Positions 8,231 through 18,076 of a stretch of 64,000 bases of DNA are shown here, piece by piece (position 1 is the first letter of the stretch; each line of letters starts with the position of its first letter). The notes beneath the pieces are model-generated. The model did not search any database. It saw only the letters and a list, made by a program, of their open reading frames with translations, and had not been told where the DNA came from. The translations under genes and the position numbers were made by a program. The DNA is from Phycisphaerae bacterium. GTDB lineage: Bacteria; Planctomycetota; Phycisphaerae; UBA1845; CAIVHJ01. The stretch spans positions 62,001 to 126,000 of the forward strand of contig JAJVHX010000001.1 in assembly GCA_022072405.1 (NCBI GenBank), written 5' to 3'.

Positions 8231-9199
8231 TTAGCGGGGATTGACGGTAAACTCGTTGGTCGAGGAAAAAATATCACCGGTCGTTCCCTGCCAGGCCGCA
8301 TCTATCCAGAAGGCATCGATTACGCCTTCGATCGGGAAGTAGTCTGGCGGCGTGGGATAATAGAAACTGACCCCCGCAGCACAGGTATCGGAATCGCAGC
8401 TCATAAAAGCCCAGCCGCGCTGCCAGGTGCCCAGGGTGGTCTCAAAGTATTGCATGGAAGCATAAGGATCCTTACCGTAGCCCACAGCCTGTTTGGATAC
8501 ATACCCATCCGAATCGCCGATGTATTCCTGCATGCCTTCCGCCGCTACGATCCGCCCGTCATACAACCCAGGTTCGATGTCCAGAGCAGTCAGATCAACC
8601 TCCACCAGGGACTGGTCATGTGCGGCAAAATCCGCCAGATCGATCTGGTAGCTGTAGCGCAGGCGGTAGGGGGGAACCAGCTTGATCTGGACGTCCAGAT
8701 TGCGCAGCGTGCCCAGCAGCACCGGTGTATAACGGTTGGTGATGTTGGCGGGAATGGCATTAACGCGGGATTTAATCTGGAAGCTGCTGACCTGCAATCG
8801 ATAGGTGTAAGTCGCGGGATCGTAGGTAAAGCTGGATAGCGGCGCCCGGAAATTGCCGACCATTGGGCCGGTTTTTACCTGCAGCTTGAAGGTATTGGCG
8901 GTATCTGCCACCATTGCCAATACCGGATCATCAAAAGCCGTCCGTTCACCGCGAAGCTCCTCGAAAATCGGCAGATTGAGAATCATCTCAAATGGCAGCA
9001 CCTCGCCGTCATACCAGGGGTCCACTTGCAGATCCGCCGCTTCATCCGCCTCGTGATACGCCTTCAGAATGATCGTACCTTCCTGGGGGGAATCATTACT
9101 GGCGGGCTGGTCAGCCCGGGTTGAGACGATGGGTAGAAACATCATGCCAGCCAGCAGTATGGGCAGACAAATACGACTTAAATGGTAGTCCATTCTCAT
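8231..9199 (-). CDS. Unknown secreted protein
   Basis: A 322-residue protein with a signal peptide (residues about 1-29, RICLPILLAGMMFLPIVSTRA then cleavage near ADQ, with the hydrophobic core inside). The mature part is acidic and beta-rich (for example RLQVSSFQIKSRVNA, VDLTALDIEPGLYDG). Near the C-terminus are two Cys in MSCDSDTCAAG that may form a disulfide. I do not recognise a family. AGGAGG ends four bases before the ATG. It has its own terminator and an AT-rich 215-base leader, so it appears to be a single-gene unit. A periplasmic or extracellular place follows from the signal peptide; the function is unknown. Confidence 0.6.
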   Translation of the reverse strand: MRMDYHLSRICLPILLAGMMFLPIVSTRADQPASNDSPQEGTIILKAYHEADEAADLQVDPWYDGEVLPFEMILNLPIFEELRGERTAFDDPVLAMVADTANTFKLQVKTGPMVGNFRAPLSSFTYDPATYTYRLQVSSFQIKSRVNAIPANITNRYTPVLLGTLRNLDVQIKLVPPYRLRYSYQIDLADFAAHDQSLVEVDLTALDIEPGLYDGRIVAAEGMQEYIGDSDGYVSKQAVGYGKDPYASMQYFETTLGTWQRGWAFMSCDSDTCAAGVSFYYPTPPDYFPIEGVIDAFWIDAAWQGTTGDIFSSTNEFTVNPR

Positions 9200-9414
9200 A
9201 ACACCTCCTGTAAGTTGGAAGGATAGTCAAAAACTCCGACGGATCGATCGCCGGAATTTATAAGGTTTTGCATGACTTAATCTTAGTGGATTAACTTCTC
9301 CAGTTTGACAAAGTACGTCATATGATGCAATGAAAAAATCACTGGAGTTAATAATTTATAACTATTTGTAGTTAAATAAATTAAATGATTTTCAATTGAA
9401 TTATAAAATGTGTT

Positions 9415-12400
9415 TCACCGGGCATTGAAATAGCGGGCTTCGGGGTGATGGCAGATCAGGGCGGTGGTTGATTGTTCCGGTTCCAGTTGCCATTCTTCGG
9501 TGAGCGAGACGTCGATCTCATCGGGTTGCAGCAGAGGCCAGAACTTGGCCTGATCTTCCAGGTTCGGGCAGGCCGGGTAACCAAAACTATAGCGTGACCC
9601 CTGATACCCTTGCTTGAAAATTTCGCGCAGTTCGCGGGCGTCATGGTCGGCGATGCCCAGTTCCATCCGTACCTGCTGGTGCAAATATTCTGCAAGTGCC
9701 TCGGCCCCCTCCACTCCCAAACCATGCAGGTGCAGATAATCGCGATAACGGTTTTCGGCGAACCAATGTCGGGCGACATCGCTCACCCGCTGTCCCATGG
9801 TGACACAGGTGAAGGCGATCACGTCAAGCTGGCCGCTGCTGATCGGCCGGAAGTAGTCGGCAATGCAGCGGTGGGGCGGTTTGCTCTCGCGCGGGAAATC
9901 AAACTCCGTCACCACCTGCGATGTTGCCTGCGGATCAAAGACCAGCAGGCGGTTGCCATCCGCATTGCAGGGCCAATATCCATAAACCGCCCGCGGCTGC
10001 AAAATCTTCTCGCGCGAACATTGCAGCACCAGCTCGCGATAGATCGGTCGAACCACATCGTCGAGATATTTATCAAATTCGGCTGTGCTCCGCCGACTCT
10101 TTTTATACTCCCACTGCACCTGAAACAGCATGACCTCGTTCATGAAATTGGTCACCGCCGAAATCGGCACATGGTCGATCACCCGCCGACCCCAGAAGGG
10201 CGGTCGGGGGATGGGTACATCCGTAGTTGTTGTTGAGCGCTGCTGGATCGCTGGTTGGGGCGTCGTAACGATTGGTTGAACCTTTACTGCCGGTTGTACC
10301 GGTTTGTGGGTGGCAGCAGGCGTATTGCGGCTGATCTCCTCCATCAGCCGTAAGCCGTCGAAAGCATCTTTGGCATAATCCACCCGTCCGCCGTAGAGCG
10401 GCTTTAAATCATCCTCCACGTACCGCCGCGTCAATGCTGCCCCACCCAGAATCACCGGAATGGTGATCCCGCGTTCGTTGAGCACCTGCAGGTTGTCTTT
10501 CATGATCACCGTGGATTTCACCAACAGTCCGCTCAGCCCGATCGCGTTGGCGCGGGTTTCCTGCCACTTGTCGATTATCGTGTTGATCGGCTGTTTAATG
10601 CCCAGGTTGTACACCGTATAGCCGTTGTTGCTCAGGATGATATCGACCAGGTTTTTACCGATGTCATGCACGTCGCCCTTGACGGTGGCCAGCACAATCT
10701 GCCCCTTGCTGGGGCCCTGAGTTTTGGGCATGTGCGGCTGCAGGTAGCCAACCGCTGCTTTCATCGTTTCTGCCGATTGCAGCACAAACGGCAACTGCAT
10801 CTGCCCGCTGCCGAACAATTCCCCGACTACTTTCATGCCTTCCAGAAGAATGTTGTTAATGATATCCAGCGCGGGATGGTTCTGCAGAGCGAGATCGAGA
10901 TCTTCGTGCAAACCGGTCCGCCGGCCGTCAATGATGCTGTTCTTGAGTCGTTCTTCAACCGGTAGATCTTCCCGCCGTATCGCCGGAGCGGCGCTTACAC
11001 TGGAGAATAAGCGGATTAATTCCTGCAACGGGTCATAGAGGCATACACCCTGATCGTCAAATTTTCGGCGATCGAAGATCAGCTCTTCTGCTACCCGGCG
11101 ATGTTCAGCGGGAATCTTGTTCAGCGGCATGATCCCCGCGACATGCACAATGGCGGCATCCAGTCCATGTTCGAGCGCCAGATGGAGAAAAACACTGTTA
11201 AGCGTAGCCCGAGCCGCCGGCAATAATCCGAAACTGACATTGGAGACACCCAGGCTGGTAAAAACACCGGGCAGTTCATTTTTGATCAGCTCAATCCCGC
11301 GCAACGTCTCCAGCCCCAGCTTCCGATCCGCTTCCTGGCCGGTGGCGATGGTGAAGGTGAGGGGGTCGAAGATGATGTCTGCCGGGCGCAAGCCATGTTG
11401 CTGTACACAGCGTTCCTGAATCCGTCGGGCCACCGCCAGTTTCCGTTCCGCCTCCTTGGCCATGCCCGTTTCATCGATGGTCAACGCCACCACCGCCGCC
11501 CCGAACCGTCGCGCCAGCCGGCACAGCCGATCGAGTTTCTCTTCGCCATCTTCCAGGTTGATGCTGTTGATGACACATCGCCCGCCCGCCAGCTTGAGCG
11601 CCGCCTCGATCACCGGCGGCTCGGTGGAATCGATCATCAGCGGCAGACTCACCTCGGTGGTGAAGCGGCGGATGATCTCATTCATATCCGCCATTTCATC
11701 GCGCCCGACGTACGCAGCACACACATCCAGCACATGGGCCCCTTCGCGTAATTGCTCGCGGGCCATCTCCACCATACCGTCCCAGTCGCCCGCCTCCAGC
11801 AATTGCCGGAACCGCCGCGAACCATTGGTATTGGTTCGCTCGCCGATAATCAGAAAACTGGTCTCCTGCTGCAGGGGGGCGGCACTGTATATGCTCGCCA
11901 CCGCTGGACGATTTTGCATCGGGCGCGGGGTGGGGGGCCGGCGGCCAAGCGTTTCAATCGCCGCCTGCAGATGTTCCGGGGTTGTTCCGCAGCAGCCGCC
12001 GACGATATTCACTCCATCGTTGATCACGAAGTCGCGCAGCCAGCGGGCCAACTCCGCCGGTGTCAGGGTGTAGTGTGCCTGCCCGTTGACCAGTTGCGGC
12101 AGCCCGGCGTTGGGCATCACGCTCAGAAACCGGCTGCAATTCTGCGAAAGATAGCGAACATGCTCACTCATCGCCTGCGGGCCGGTTGCACAGTTGAAGC
12201 CGATAACACTGATCTCCGGATAAGCTTCCAGCGTCGCCACCGCCGCCGAGACATCGCTGCCCACCAGCATGGTGCCGAATGCTTCCATGGTCACCGAGAC
12301 GATCAACGGCACCTGGCGACCACACTGCTGCATCGCCTCCAGCGAGCCGTTCAGCACGGCCTTGATATTGAGCAGGTCCTGGCAGGTCTCGATAATCAGC

Positions 12401-12861
12401 AGGTCCGCGCCGCCCTCGAGCAGCCCGCGAGCCTGTTCAAAATAACTATCGAAGACTTCGTCGAAGGTGATCTGCCGCAGAGTAGCCAGTTTGGTTCCCG
12501 GACCCATCGAGCCAGCCACGTAGCGCGGTTGATCCGGGGTGCTGAAGGTCTCAGCCGCCTCCCGGGCGATCCGGGCGGCAGCTCGATTGATCTCCCGGCA
12601 GCGTTCCGCCAGGCCGAACTCCGCCAGCACGTGCTTCATCCCGCCAAAGGTGTTGGTTTCAACGGCATCACAGCCGATCTGCAAATATCGCTCATGTATC
12701 GCCCGCACCACGTCCGGACGGGTGATATTCAGAATTTCGTTGCAGTTTTCCAGCCCCTGATAGTCGGACAGGGGCAGATTGGCGGCATGCAGAGCGGTGC
12801 CCATCGCTCCATCAAAAAAGAGTACGCGTCGAGCCACTTCATTTAGGAAATCATCCGCCAT
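9415..12861 (-). CDS. metH: Cobalamin-dependent methionine synthase
   Basis: A 1148-residue MetH, which moves a methyl group from methyl-tetrahydrofolate to homocysteine through cobalamin. All four modules are present in order. The homocysteine module (about 1-300) has DGAMGTALHAANL and the zinc Cys in GFNCATGP and GGCCGTTPEHL. The pterin module (about 330-610) has IGERTNTNGSRRF. The B12 module (about 640-870) has DVHDIGKNLVDIIL, whose His ligates cobalt. The reactivation module (about 920-1148) has RYSFGYPACPNLEDQ for S-adenosylmethionine binding. A Pro/Thr-rich linker of about 45 residues joins the last two. It is a little shorter than the E. coli enzyme. The ATG at 12861 is chosen over a GTG six bases earlier. 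It stands alone, divergent from the protease gene. Confidence 0.96.
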   Translation of the reverse strand: MADDFLNEVARRVLFFDGAMGTALHAANLPLSDYQGLENCNEILNITRPDVVRAIHERYLQIGCDAVETNTFGGMKHVLAEFGLAERCREINRAAARIAREAAETFSTPDQPRYVAGSMGPGTKLATLRQITFDEVFDSYFEQARGLLEGGADLLIIETCQDLLNIKAVLNGSLEAMQQCGRQVPLIVSVTMEAFGTMLVGSDVSAAVATLEAYPEISVIGFNCATGPQAMSEHVRYLSQNCSRFLSVMPNAGLPQLVNGQAHYTLTPAELARWLRDFVINDGVNIVGGCCGTTPEHLQAAIETLGRRPPTPRPMQNRPAVASIYSAAPLQQETSFLIIGERTNTNGSRRFRQLLEAGDWDGMVEMAREQLREGAHVLDVCAAYVGRDEMADMNEIIRRFTTEVSLPLMIDSTEPPVIEAALKLAGGRCVINSINLEDGEEKLDRLCRLARRFGAAVVALTIDETGMAKEAERKLAVARRIQERCVQQHGLRPADIIFDPLTFTIATGQEADRKLGLETLRGIELIKNELPGVFTSLGVSNVSFGLLPAARATLNSVFLHLALEHGLDAAIVHVAGIMPLNKIPAEHRRVAEELIFDRRKFDDQGVCLYDPLQELIRLFSSVSAAPAIRREDLPVEERLKNSIIDGRRTGLHEDLDLALQNHPALDIINNILLEGMKVVGELFGSGQMQLPFVLQSAETMKAAVGYLQPHMPKTQGPSKGQIVLATVKGDVHDIGKNLVDIILSNNGYTVYNLGIKQPINTIIDKWQETRANAIGLSGLLVKSTVIMKDNLQVLNERGITIPVILGGAALTRRYVEDDLKPLYGGRVDYAKDAFDGLRLMEEISRNTPAATHKPVQPAVKVQPIVTTPQPAIQQRSTTTTDVPIPRPPFWGRRVIDHVPISAVTNFMNEVMLFQVQWEYKKSRRSTAEFDKYLDDVVRPIYRELVLQCSREKILQPRAVYGYWPCNADGNRLLVFDPQATSQVVTEFDFPRESKPPHRCIADYFRPISSGQLDVIAFTCVTMGQRVSDVARHWFAENRYRDYLHLHGLGVEGAEALAEYLHQQVRMELGIADHDARELREIFKQGYQGSRYSFGYPACPNLEDQAKFWPLLQPDEIDVSLTEEWQLEPEQSTTALICHHPEARYFNAR

Positions 12862-13038
12862 ACCCACGTCCCATACATCCAGTCAACGCTTCAGACTGCT
12901 GCAATCGGCTACAATCTGTTACATTATCTGGCAGCATCGCCGCTGAATCATTCCGAAGCAAGCCGATGGTCGGTTGGCCCGATGGATCAGCAGGCGAATA
13001 CGCTCTTATCGACCAAATGGTAACGATTCTCTGATTTT

Positions 13039-14547
13039 ATGCATCTGGCAATGATTATAGCTTTTGCCGCGCTCATGTGGTTCAACCAGCCCACCACGGA
13101 GCAGAATCGTACCGCAATGAATTTATTACACCTGTCCGCCGACTGGAGCCTGCTGGCAGCGGTGGGTCAGTTGCTGCTGGTGGTGCTGGCGGCTTCGTGG
13201 CTGACCCAGCGTATCCTGTTCGTGCTGCGGCGTCATCCGGATGATCCGAACCGGGCCCAGGTTCAATATCATTACAATCAGCTGATTCTCAATGGGCTGG
13301 CGCTGGCCATGTTTATCAGCCTGTTGATCCTCACCTCTTGGCCTGATGTGGTGCGGGGCTGGCTGGGGCCGGGGTTGTGGTGGGGGCTTCCTGATCTGGT
13401 CATAATCTCTCCATATATCCTGGCGGTCCTGCTGATCTGGATCATGCAATATCCCGCCGACCGGTCGATCCGCCAACTGGCCCATCATCCTCGTCTGGTC
13501 ACCGCTCAGCCGGTTCATCCGATCTGGAGCTGGCGGCAATATCTCCTCTTCAACGTCCGCTTTCAGATGTTGACCGTGGCCGTTCCGATGATCCTGATCC
13601 TGGTGACCAATGACGCCATCGATTTCTATCGCCGTTCACTGCAAATGACTACCGGACTGCACTGGCTGCCTGATCTGCTCACCGGTGGCGTGGTCGCCCT
13701 CATCTTTTTAACCTCGCCGGTGATGATGCGTTATATCTGGCAGACCTCGACCATGCCCGACGATGCCCTGCGAACCCGTCTGGAGCAGGTGGCCCGGCGG
13801 ATGGGTCTGCGCTACCGCGATATCCTCATCTGGCATTCTCGCGGCATGGTGATCAATGCAGCCGTGATGGGCATCTGGTCGCCGTTACGCTACATCCTCA
13901 TTTCGGACGGATTGCTGGAAACACTCTCCGATCGCCAGATTGAGGCGGTTTTCGGCCACGAAGCCGGCCACGTCCGTTATGGCCATATTCCACTCTTTGT
14001 TGTTTTTGCATTGCTCACCATGATGCTGGCCGGCGGTGTACTGCTCGGTCTTGACTTTCTACACCGCCAGATACCCGGCTGGAAATGGCTTTCCCCGGAT
14101 CTGATCCAGATCATCGTTGGTGGGGTGGTGGTGTTGATGTGGGGCTGGGGATTCGGCTGGCTGTCCCATCTCTTTGAGCATCAGGCGGATTATTCCGGAG
14201 CCAGTTCCATAGAAACGCCTGATCCGATCGAACCGGTGACACTTGATCCGAACCGCTCAGCAGTCAGCGGGCTGACACTTCAGCCCCAGGCTGCTGCGGA
14301 ATTCGCCCAGGCCTTACAGCGGGTGGCATTGCTCAATGGCATCCCGGTCAACGAACAGGGCTGGCGGCATCCCTCGATCAATCGGCGGATTGAATTTCTG
14401 CAGCAGTTGACCGAATCCCCGCGGATTCTGCGGGCCTTTGAACGGCGGATTTTCACGGTGCAAGTCAGCCTGATCGCTGCTACCATAATAGCCTTGGCTG
14501 TCGCCGCCTGGCTTTATCGCGACTGGCTGTGGCCGGTCGGCTGGTAA
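13039..14547 (+). CDS. M48 family integral-membrane zinc metalloprotease
   Basis: A 502-residue polytopic protein of the Ste24/HtpX group. Several membrane segments occupy the first 230 residues. The zinc site is HEAGH at residues 307-311, with a third ligand, Glu380, in FEHQADYSG. Two further helices follow the active site and one lies at the C-terminus (IIALAVAAWLYR). Such proteases cut membrane or misfolded proteins with the active site facing the cytoplasm. The stretch between residues about 395 and 420 is a variable loop. The next gene, a sensor kinase, begins within or just after its end, so the two are probably co-transcribed and may act in one envelope-stress response, which is inference. 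Confidence 0.88.
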   Translation: MHLAMIIAFAALMWFNQPTTEQNRTAMNLLHLSADWSLLAAVGQLLLVVLAASWLTQRILFVLRRHPDDPNRAQVQYHYNQLILNGLALAMFISLLILTSWPDVVRGWLGPGLWWGLPDLVIISPYILAVLLIWIMQYPADRSIRQLAHHPRLVTAQPVHPIWSWRQYLLFNVRFQMLTVAVPMILILVTNDAIDFYRRSLQMTTGLHWLPDLLTGGVVALIFLTSPVMMRYIWQTSTMPDDALRTRLEQVARRMGLRYRDILIWHSRGMVINAAVMGIWSPLRYILISDGLLETLSDRQIEAVFGHEAGHVRYGHIPLFVVFALLTMMLAGGVLLGLDFLHRQIPGWKWLSPDLIQIIVGGVVVLMWGWGFGWLSHLFEHQADYSGASSIETPDPIEPVTLDPNRSAVSGLTLQPQAAAEFAQALQRVALLNGIPVNEQGWRHPSINRRIEFLQQLTESPRILRAFERRIFTVQVSLIAATIIALAVAAWLYRDWLWPVGW

Positions 14548-14585
14548 CTGCGGCAGCCGGCGCGGTTCAAGCGGTATCAATCCTC

Positions 14586-16172
14586 ATGCGGCTGGGCAAA
14601 CTATTTCAACTCTCTCTGGCGGCGAAATGCCAGATCCTCTTCGGCATGGCAGTGGTGGTGATCATTGTGGTCGCCCTGCTGGTGCCCTGGATTTATATGG
14701 GCGTGCTGGTGGATGAGTTGAACATCAACCTGGCCAAGCAGGCGGCCCTGGCGGTGCAATCGCGCTATCGACTGGAATCTCAGGACTGGCGGGCCATGCA
14801 GAGTGATCTGGCCTACGCCTGGCCTGATATTGCCCGCGAATTGGGGCTGACCGCCACGACGCCGCAACTGATACCGATCGATGGCTGCGACCAACCCCTC
14901 GATGCGGAGCTGGGAAAATTCGTGGTGGCCGCCGCCGAGCAGCTCTGTGCCAATCCCTCCGCCATCGAAGCCCAGAGCGTCGAGGAACTGCCCGACTTCA
15001 ATCGCATCATGCATTACGCACTTGCCGTTCGTGATCACACCAGCACGGTCAATCGCGATCAACTACTGGGACTGATCGTGGTGACCATGGCGGCCCAGAC
15101 TATCGAAATTTATTACCTTTACCAGCTGGTGATGGTGGGAGCAGCCTTTGTGGCCGGCCTGCTCGCCATCCTGGTCTTCTATCTCATCACCCAGTACCTG
15201 ATCCTGTCACCAGTTCGCGATCTGCGCACGGTGGCGGAGCGCATCACTTCCGGCGATCACGGCCTGCAATCCCAGATCAACACCGGCGATGAATTTGAGG
15301 AGCTGGGTTACGCTTTTAACGACATGCTCGCCCACCTGCGGGCCTCGCAGGAAGAGCTGCGCAAAATGAACAAATCGCTGGATATTAAGCTGGGTGAACT
15401 GGCTGAAACCAATGTCGCCCTGTTTGAAGCCAACCGGCTGAAAAGCGAATTTCTCGCCAACGTCAGCCACGAACTGCGCACCCCGCTCACCTCGATCATC
15501 GGTTTTGCCGAACTGCTCCGCGACGCCACCGACGTCGCCCAGCCGGCCAGCCCCGACAAGGTCCGCCGCTTCTGCAATAACATCCTCAGCAGCGGCCGCA
15601 TGCTGCTCGATCTGATCAACAATCTGCTCGATCTCGCCAAAATCGAAGCCGGTAAAATGCGCATGCACCGTACCGTGTTTCCGCTTTCCGATATCTGTGA
15701 AGCGGTGATCGATTTCACTCGCCCGCTGGCTGACAAGAAAAATCTCCACGTGCAGCTGGAAGTGCCTCCGGATCTGCCGCCGCTGAATACCGATGCCGGC
15801 AAGATTCAGCAGATTTTTTATAACCTCATCAGTAACGCCATCAAGTTTACACCGGTCGGCGGGCAGATTACCATCACCGTCACCCGCGATGGTGACGAAT
15901 TCGTGATGATCCGCGTGCGCGACAGCGGGCCGGGCATCCCGCGCGAAGCGCACGAACTGATTTTTGAAAAATTCCGCCAGATGGATGGCTCGGTGACACG
16001 GGAGTATGGCGGTACGGGGTTGGGGTTGGCCATCAGCCGCGAACTGGCCCATTTGCTGGGTGGTCAGATCACGCTGCAGAGCGAACCGGGCGAAGGTGCC
16101 GAATTCACCGTCCGGCTGCCGATTAATGGCCCCGAACAGGCCGACATCCCCCTCGTGCGCCTGACCAACTGA
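14586..16172 (+). CDS. Membrane-bound sensor histidine kinase
   Basis: A 528-residue kinase from ATG 14586; a GTG at 14529, inside the end of the protease gene, is the alternative start. The N-terminal helix (about 18-42) and a second one (about 175-205, AAFVAGLLAILVFYLI) enclose a periplasmic sensor region of about 130 residues without a recognised domain. A HAMP linker follows at about 207-260. The HisKA domain has NVSHELRTPLTSIIGFAELL with His295 as phospho-acceptor. The ATPase domain has an N box (NLISNAIKF, Asn413 and Asn417), DSGPGIP and GGTGLGLAISRELA. No response regulator is adjacent; the stand-alone one at 31188 or the NtrC-like one at 24004 could be partners but nothing shows it. 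Confidence 0.92.
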   Translation: MRLGKLFQLSLAAKCQILFGMAVVVIIVVALLVPWIYMGVLVDELNINLAKQAALAVQSRYRLESQDWRAMQSDLAYAWPDIARELGLTATTPQLIPIDGCDQPLDAELGKFVVAAAEQLCANPSAIEAQSVEELPDFNRIMHYALAVRDHTSTVNRDQLLGLIVVTMAAQTIEIYYLYQLVMVGAAFVAGLLAILVFYLITQYLILSPVRDLRTVAERITSGDHGLQSQINTGDEFEELGYAFNDMLAHLRASQEELRKMNKSLDIKLGELAETNVALFEANRLKSEFLANVSHELRTPLTSIIGFAELLRDATDVAQPASPDKVRRFCNNILSSGRMLLDLINNLLDLAKIEAGKMRMHRTVFPLSDICEAVIDFTRPLADKKNLHVQLEVPPDLPPLNTDAGKIQQIFYNLISNAIKFTPVGGQITITVTRDGDEFVMIRVRDSGPGIPREAHELIFEKFRQMDGSVTREYGGTGLGLAISRELAHLLGGQITLQSEPGEGAEFTVRLPINGPEQADIPLVRLTN

Positions 16173-16231
16173 TACCCGCTGTACCGCCGGCTGTATCCAA
16201 CACGAGCCGACTATGTATTTGATGCGGGATC

Positions 16232-16391
16232 CTAAAGCGGATTCGTGTTAATCGTTCTGTGGTATGAGAATGGGGTGTGCCACGGCTCTGTGAGCCGTGC
16301 GGGACAGCGTTTATTCGCCACGGTTGACACTGCCGGGGCATACCACGAAGGATCCCTATCGGGCGGGCCATTAAAAATGAATCTGCTCTAA
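16232..16391 (+). mobile_element. TA-flanked MITE-like element, copy A
   Basis: About 160 bases. The left end TAAAGCGGATTCGTGTTAA and right end TTAAAAATGAATCTGCTCTA are imperfect inverted repeats and each meets a TA, as expected for an IS630/mariner-type insertion. Inside is a GTGCCACGGCTctgtgAGCCGTGC hairpin. A second copy, reversed, is at 28618-28783. It contains no coding region. Confidence 0.65.
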
Positions 16392-16978
16392 TAAAATACG
16401 GTGATGATCAGGTGCGTTTCGGTATGTTTGCCTTCAAACAGGCCGATCTGCGTACTGATATGTTTGATATCCACTTCCGGGCTGGTATCCACCCACTCGT
16501 TGATCTGATTTTCCATGAACTGCAAAGCCCCGTCGTTCAATTTGGCGTGGAAGATTCGGCAACGCAACGCCCCGGAATCATCGTGTTGTAGAAAACGGCG
16601 GAAGCGCATGGCCGGCTTGTCGCCGGATGCATCGTGACCGCCTCCGAATGGCTTAATCATACTGCTGGTTAAGCTGGCGATCTGGATAGCTGGGGCATCG
16701 GCGCCATGCTTTTGATCTTCCGGATGCGGAGCATCACCAGCTGCGTCGATACTGTCCCGAAGAATCGATACGCCTTCCATATCCAGCGGATGATGCGCAG
16801 CGGATTCACCGGACACCACATCCTCTGAACCGATGGTGACCTGCTGGCCTTGTTTTTCGGCATAGCAGTGGACACACAACAACTTGCCGCCCCAGTAACC
16901 GGCCTTATGCGTGGTGAGATGTTCGGGATAGATGCTGGCACCGCAACTTTGACAATTTTTGGTTTGTTCGCCGGCCAT
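16388..16978 (-). CDS. Zinc-ribbon protein of unknown function
   Basis: A 196-residue protein. The ATG at 16978 has GGGGAG seven bases upstream, so the longer frame from 17050 is rejected. Residues about 9-34 form a Cys4 ribbon: CQSCGASIYPEHL then LLCVHCYAEKQ, both CxxC. An acidic, low-complexity middle (about 45-95) links it to a C-terminal part with FRRFLQHDDSGALRCRIFHA and a final beta stretch THLIITVFY. The C-terminal half may bind nucleotide or protein but no family is recognised. The right end of MITE copy A just touches its stop codon. There is no signal peptide, so it is likely cytoplasmic. Confidence 0.6.
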   Translation of the reverse strand: MAGEQTKNCQSCGASIYPEHLTTHKAGYWGGKLLCVHCYAEKQGQQVTIGSEDVVSGESAAHHPLDMEGVSILRDSIDAAGDAPHPEDQKHGADAPAIQIASLTSSMIKPFGGGHDASGDKPAMRFRRFLQHDDSGALRCRIFHAKLNDGALQFMENQINEWVDTSPEVDIKHISTQIGLFEGKHTETHLIITVFY

Positions 16979-17133
16979 GTGTACTCCCCAGCCTCGAGAA
17001 GATGTGTCCGATCGCGGGGCAGTATAAACCACCCGCTGTCCTGCGGTCAACGAGTTGAACAGTGCTCAGCCCATGGGAATTAGGATCAGTTATGTAGTGA
17101 ATAGCATGCTTAGCGCTGATTTCAAAACTCGAA

Positions 17134-17155
17134 GAGCCGCAGGCTTAAGCCTGCG
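17134..17155 (+). repeat. Dispersed GC-rich palindrome, copy 2
   Basis: CGCAGGCTTAAGCCTGCG is a perfect palindrome, preceded by GAGC as in the other plus-oriented copies. Confidence 0.65.
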
Positions 17156-17222
17156 TGATGCCCAAATTCGTAATTTTGAAACCACTGCTAGGTAGTAACG
17201 CAGCATGGTTGACGCAGAGAGT

Positions 17223-17274
17223 GCCGCAGGCTTTAGCCTGCGCGATGCTGGACGCGCGGGTTAAAACCCGCAGC
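17223..17274 (+). repeat. Dispersed GC-rich palindrome, copy 3, with a second hairpin
   Basis: CGCAGGCTTTAGCCTGCG is followed after a nine-base gap by GCGGGTTAAAACCCGC. Copy 1 at 7226 has the same two-part layout, so the pair is probably one repeat unit. Confidence 0.65.
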
Positions 17275-17321
17275 TGCTTGGAAATCCACTTTTTTTCAGG
17301 TCAATCATTTTGAGTGGTCAC

Positions 17322-17993
17322 TTAGGAACGGCAAGCTTCTAGTATAGCGACGCTCGAGGAAGTGCCCAGGCGATCCGCACCCGCCGCCACCATCTGCTCC
17401 GCCGCTGCCAGATCGCGTATTCCGCCCGAGGCTTTGACCAGTAGCGGGGCGGCATGTTGTTTCATCAGCCGAACCGCTTCCACACTGGCTCCGCCGGTGG
17501 AATGAAAGCCGGTGGAGGTTTTCACAAAATCCGCCCCCGCCTGACGACACAAGTGGCAGGCGGTGATGATCTGGCTGCTGGATAGTGCCGAGGTTTCGAG
17601 GATCACTTTCAGCAACCGACCGGAATGATCCTGATGCACTGCCTGGGCGACGGCACTGATATCATCCGCTACTTCCTGAGTTTCGTCCGCCAGCATCCGT
17701 CCCAGGTTCAGGACCATGTCCACCTCATCCGCGCCTTCTTCCACTGCCGCTCGCGCTTCTTGAACTTTGATCGTTGTGATATTGCTGCCCAAAGGAAATC
17801 CCGCCACCGTGGCGACCCGTACGCGACTCCCCTTCAGCAATCGTACTGCCATGCTGACGTAGGTCGGATTGACACAGACCGCAAACATCTCGTATTCCAT
17901 GGCTTCCCGGCAGAGGCGCTCGATATCGCGCGGGGTGGTTTCCGCTTTCAACACCGTATGATCCATGCGTCGGGCCAGTTCACCGCGAGTCAT
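17322..17993 (-). CDS. deoC: Deoxyribose-phosphate aldolase
   Basis: A 223-residue DeoC, which splits 2-deoxyribose-5-phosphate into glyceraldehyde-3-phosphate and acetaldehyde during deoxynucleoside breakdown. It is a class I TIM-barrel aldolase. Visible motifs are MDHTVLKAETT at the N-terminus, VCVNPTYV, VATVAGFPLG, DEVDMVLNLGRML, VILETS, the Schiff-base Lys in GADFVKTSTGFHS, and a second Lys in LLVKASGGIRD. Length is normal for the short bacterial form. GAGGTG lies upstream of the ATG. A terminator for the preceding gene ends just before it, so deoC has its own promoter or relies on read-through. No other nucleoside-catabolism gene is next to it. Confidence 0.95.
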   Translation of the reverse strand: MTRGELARRMDHTVLKAETTPRDIERLCREAMEYEMFAVCVNPTYVSMAVRLLKGSRVRVATVAGFPLGSNITTIKVQEARAAVEEGADEVDMVLNLGRMLADETQEVADDISAVAQAVHQDHSGRLLKVILETSALSSSQIITACHLCRQAGADFVKTSTGFHSTGGASVEAVRLMKQHAAPLLVKASGGIRDLAAAEQMVAAGADRLGTSSSVAILEACRS

Positions 17994-18010
17994 AACAGCA
18001 CCTCAAAATA

Positions 18011-18046
18011 AAAAACCGCTGATGATCATCATCGATCACCAGCGGT
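18011..18046 (-). terminator. Rho-independent terminator
   Basis: On the minus strand CCGCTGGTGATC pairs with GATCATCAGCGG and runs into TTTTTTATTTT. It closes the sigma/anti-sigma operon that ends at 18077. Confidence 0.88.
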
Positions 18047-18076
18047 CAGAATAGCAGATTTATCGACCCTCATCGA

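Larger units (their letters stand above)
17051..17321. other. Intergenic region with three palindromes
   Basis: No gene is seen between the zinc-ribbon gene and the end of deoC. The stretch holds palindrome copies 2 and 3 and a linked GCGCGGGTTAAAACCCGC palindrome. Confidence 0.5.

Noticed and set aside
11752-12846. 364-residue plus-strand frame opposite metH
   Set aside because: Shadow frame of the GC-rich metH coding sequence.
12862-13038. Possible cobalamin or SAM riboswitch ahead of metH
   Set aside because: The 180-base divergent gap has no B12 box or SAM-box like sequence and no strong paired stem that I could draw.
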